Shown piece by piece: positions 61,068 to 64,000 of a stretch of DNA of 64,000 nt. This stretch comes from Adiantum capillus-veneris (lineage: Eukaryota > Streptophyta > Polypodiopsida > Polypodiales > Pteridaceae). The translations under genes were made by a program, and so were the position numbers. The stretch lies in the NCBI GenBank assembly GCA_014529385.2, contig CM043950.1:150474945-150538944 (forward strand), given 5' to 3'. Numbering within the stretch: position 1 is the first letter of the stretch; every line of letters starts with the position of its first letter. The notes below the pieces were generated by a model. The model was not told the DNA's origin, made no database searches, and was given only the letters and a program-made list of their open reading frames with translations.

Positions 61068-61945
61068 GTAACGACTGCCCTGCTGTCTCCAACATGGACT
61101 CAGTGAAATTGAATTCTCCGTGAAGATGCGGAGTACTAACGGCTAGACGGTAAGACCCCGTGCACCTTTACTATACTTTTGCAGTGACATCCTTGATTTA
61201 ATGTGTAGGATAGATGGGAGGTGATGGCAATGTCGCCACCAATCTTGAAATACCACTCTCTCGTCGTTGGATGCCTAACCGCCGCTGCTGTCAGAAGCGG
61301 GATATTGCAAGGTGGGTAGTTTATCTGGGGCGGATGCCTCCCAAAGAGTAACGGAGGTGTGCGAAGGTAGGCTCGAGCTCATATTATAACAACTTATGAG
61401 CGTAATGGTAGAAGCCTGCCTGACTGTAAGACTTACTAGTCGGACAGAGACGAAGGTCGGCCATAGTGATCCGGGAGTCCCGTGTGGAAGGGCTCTCGCT
61501 CAACGGATCAAAGGTACGTCGGGGATAACAGGCTGATGACTCCCAAGAGCTCCTATCGACGGAGTCGTTTGGCACCTCCATGTCGACTCATCACATCCTG
61601 GGGTTGAATAAGGTCCCAAGGGTTCGGTTGTTCACCGATGAAAGTGGTACGTGAGTTGGGTTTAGAACGTCGTGGGACAGTTCGGTTCCTATCTACCGTT
61701 GGTTTTAGAGAACTGCGAGAAGCTTGCCCTAGTACGAGAGGACTGGGTTAGGTCAACCTATGGTGTTCCGATTGTTGTGCCAGTAACAGCGCTAGGTAGC
61801 TAAGTTGGTAGGGAAGAACCGCTGAAAGCATCTAAGCGGGAAATCCTTCTCTAGACAAGTTCTTCTACCGGGTGAAAGAACATCACTTTAATAGGAGAGA
61901 GGTAAAAGCGCCGCAAGGACAATGGGCTTCCTCATACTAATCTCT

Positions 61946-62195
61946 TTTCAAGATTCCACTAACGATGTTGTATGGATAACCCAGGTGGGGCAAGGGATGG
62001 CACAAAAGCACGTACGACACACACCTTAGCATGAGCACGTATAGCCGGGTAAAAAAACGATCTAAAGAGATGGGTAGCTAAAGTAGTAACGAGTTGAAAT
62101 CCTATACGGGTCGTAGTTATCAGGTATTTTGCTTGCGTAAGTCAGGAATGATATAATACGGAACGTGACGTATAGGATACGATATAGGCTTTGTT
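61946..62195 (+). other. Probable mitochondrial spacer downstream of rrn26
   Basis: No gene was recognised. No tRNA-fMet cloverleaf was seen, although that tRNA often follows rrn26 in plants. Confidence 0.4.
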
Positions 62196-62534
62196 TTAAA
62201 GTGTTGTTATTAAACTAGATGAGAAGCCACGCTGTAAAATAACTCCTTTTCGCCATGCATAGACCAAGCCGACGATTAAGACAAATAGAAAAACAATTAC
62301 TTCAACGAAAGCTAAAATAAGCCCAATTCCCGCTATAGCCCTAGAAAAATACGGTTTCGACTTTCGTGAAGAATTAAGAAAAGATGTAAACTCTTCGATC
62401 CTTGAGATACTCTTCGACAAGAAAACTTTTTCGTTTCTAAAACAGCAAGCAAACTGACCCTTATGAATGTCAACGCTTGAGCAAAGGGTTTGGGCAGTCG
62501 AAATGTCTAGCCCATCAAAGGAATATGTACTCAC
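62196..62534 (-). pseudogene. Unknown frame ending in an NdhC/Nad3-like membrane segment
   Basis: This minus-strand frame is 112 codons long. Residues ~70-97 (FVEVIVFLFVLIVGLVYAWRKG) closely resemble the last transmembrane helix of plastid NdhC, the subunit-3 type protein of NAD(P)H dehydrogenase. Mitochondrial Nad3 and bacterial NuoA are related but, from memory of the families, less alike. The first ~65 residues are not NdhC and were not recognised. It is likely a chimeric fragment of plastid DNA carried in mitochondrial DNA. Chance similarity of a hydrophobic helix is possible, but the VYAWRKG end is specific. Confidence 0.45.
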
Positions 62535-62940
62535 ATAGGGAAGGGACCCTGATATGTAGGCTTCCTATGTCTCGGGTGCTTTAGAGGGCCCGGCGTATAT
62601 GCTAGTGTGGCAAGCCACCATGTCTACCTTGCTCATGGAGAGTTCCTCTAAGAGGATTAAATGGTCAATTGCCGCCCTTAGAACCCCCTCAAGGTCGTGC
62701 CTTAGATTGGCTATGGTAGCAACCCCCCGCCTGTTCTTCGGCTACAGCCTAAAGTGGGTAACCCACCGATTCTGTATAGGTGGTAGTGAACAGGTGCCGT
62801 ACTGAGCTCTTTTGGTTAAAGTAGGTGCTTTTCCTTAGCCAGAAGAGCCTACAGAGCATGTAGCATGCATTAACTGCCGCTGTGCACTCGTCGTTGAGTC
62901 GCTTGACGAGGCCCCGGCAGGGACTCAAGGTGGCGGTGTG
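62535..62940. other. GC-richer unassigned segment
   Basis: No gene was recognised. Base composition differs from the AT-rich repeats and may still be organellar. The right boundary of the mitochondrial insertion lies in or near here. Confidence 0.35.
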
Positions 62941-64000
62941 AGCGGGATGAAAACACACACAGCGCCTCTATAACGACCCAACACACACTCTTGGAATGAT
63001 ACACACACACACTATGGGGCACCACTCGGCTTACACAACACACATGGCCGAGACAGGGAACACACCTCTGTAGTGAGAGGAGAGAGACTATCCAGTTGCC
63101 CACTCCACACAGACACACACACACACCCAAAAAACTCAGCTCAAAAAATGAGAATTTCTAATGTTTAGATACAATTGAGCTTGGGCCAACACCAATGGGG
63201 CAAATAGCTCATACAATATGGGTAAAAGATACCAGATACAATCACAAATTGGAGCAGAAGCTTCGCTCATAGGAGAAACTTACACGGCCAAACAGCAGAA
63301 AAAGAGTGAGGAATTTGGCAAAATGGACAGCGCCATCGCGTCCGAAACGGCCCAAAACCCCAGTCTACAATGTCAAAGTGCTCAAATCCGACCTCGGATG
63401 AGCAGTTTACGGCCAAAACAGGCTCCGAAAACCCCAAAAACACACCAGCGGCTGTTCCTCCTCTCTTCTCCACGTTTTTTCTGGTCTTCTCTCAGATTTT
63501 TCAGTTCCCACACTTAGATTTTTTATTTGGGCACCCTTGGCTTTTTAGATGACCTCAAACGGACCCCGAACATGCCAAAAACTGACCTCGCAGTGCATAG
63601 TTGTCACCCTGCTGCATCCATGCGCACACCTGGCACTCATTTCTTTTCAATAATGCGTCTCGCAACCACGTGAAGTGGCCCCAAAAAGTGGTCCTAATGA
63701 TGACCTTTCTACATAACTCTCACAAGAAAACACCACTTTGTGTCCGTATTCATCCACGTGCAAATATTGACCCCGTTCGGCCTCCTGACGCCACTTGATG
63801 CCATCTGACGCACCTGCTTACCTCATGTCGTCGGCCCGCGGATAGCTTCCTCGAGAAGTTTTACGCGCTACCAACTTCTCCATATTGTAGAAAAAACACA
63901 GTGGTACTGGTAATAGTGAAAATCGATGCACTATGTACACCCTGTCCTACCTGTACACATGTGGGCCCCACGTAACCACCTGGCTCTGAAAAATGCGCAA
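62941..64000. other. Nuclear-type repeat DNA, no gene seen
   Basis: CA-rich tracts lie at 62950-63130, followed by noncoding DNA. Short frames on both strands lack recognisable domains. Confidence 0.4.

Larger units (their letters stand above)
59338..61945 (+). rRNA. rrn26: Mitochondrial 26S (large-subunit) rRNA, 5'-truncated, with two introns
   Basis: Starting at CGGGTGCTAAGATCCAAAGT, this is the 3' two-thirds of a plant mitochondrial LSU rRNA. Landmarks are the helix-69 region CTAACTGTCCTAAGG (60253-60267), the peptidyl-transferase stretch GGGGATAACAGGCTGAT (61521-61537) and the sarcin-ricin loop AGTACGAGAGGA (61731-61742). The first ~1000 nt of the gene are absent, and nuclear repeat DNA joins directly on the left. 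Exons: 59338-60279, 60719-60749 and 61068 to about 61945. A few changes at normally fixed sites (for example GGTAGAGAA for GGTAGCGAA at 60270) fit a nonfunctional nuclear copy. The 3' end is approximate. Confidence 0.93.

Noticed and set aside
60866-61123. 85-codon plus-strand frame across intron 2 and the next exon
   Set aside because: It crosses an rRNA intron/exon border and lacks LAGLIDADG, GIY-YIG or HNH motifs, so it is not a homing endonuclease.

Overview
This is plant nuclear DNA made almost entirely of nested LTR retrotransposons, with a block of mitochondrial DNA near the right end. Plant-type Ty3/gypsy domains, tRNA primer-binding sites and clean 5-bp target duplications indicate a nuclear location. 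A pentatricopeptide-repeat (PPR) fragment of the type expanded in ferns and lycophytes, and a mitochondrial large-subunit rRNA with two group I introns, point to a seed-free vascular plant, perhaps a fern. That assignment is inference. No intact host gene is visible.

Layout. 1-4.1 kb: a small open frame and a long broken minus-strand coding region with a CCHC zinc knuckle, coiled-coil-like stretches and Glu-Pro repeats. 4.6-14.1 kb (copy A) and 33.4-44.5 kb (copy B): the same large LTR element ('L'), with LTRs of 3.9-4.6 kb and an interior reduced to a gag/RT remnant. Both copies end in the same target duplication (CTTAA), inside the integrase of an older minus-strand Ty3/gypsy element ('G'). 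14.1-26.5 kb and 44.5-53.1 kb: remains of G (integrase, RNase H, RT, gag). In copy A the RT of G is split by an 8.85-kb gag-protease element (TR-GAG1, 16048-24899, target duplication CAAAC). In copy B the gag of G is split by a 5.6-kb gag-only element on the minus strand (TR-GAG2, 47029-52648, target duplication TTTGA). 26.6-30.2 kb and 54.3-59.3 kb: a segment with perfect palindromes every ~284 bp, GA-rich promoter-like DNA and a decayed acidic coding region. Copy B also keeps ~1.85 kb that includes the PPR fragment.

The two halves form a direct segmental duplication (~25 kb, offset ~30 kb). The L insertion predates it, and the TR-GAG2 insertion postdates it because copy A keeps the empty site.

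59.34-61.95 kb: the 3' two-thirds of a plant mitochondrial 26S rRNA gene (rrn26), carrying two group I introns only 31 nt apart. A minus-strand frame downstream ends in a segment like plastid NdhC. The right edge (62.6-64 kb) holds no recognisable gene.

The most notable items are the twin group I introns, with two positions where C-to-U editing would restore conserved pairing, and TR-GAG2, whose first gag exon appears to lie inside the LTR and to splice across the LTR and primer-binding site to the main gag exon.
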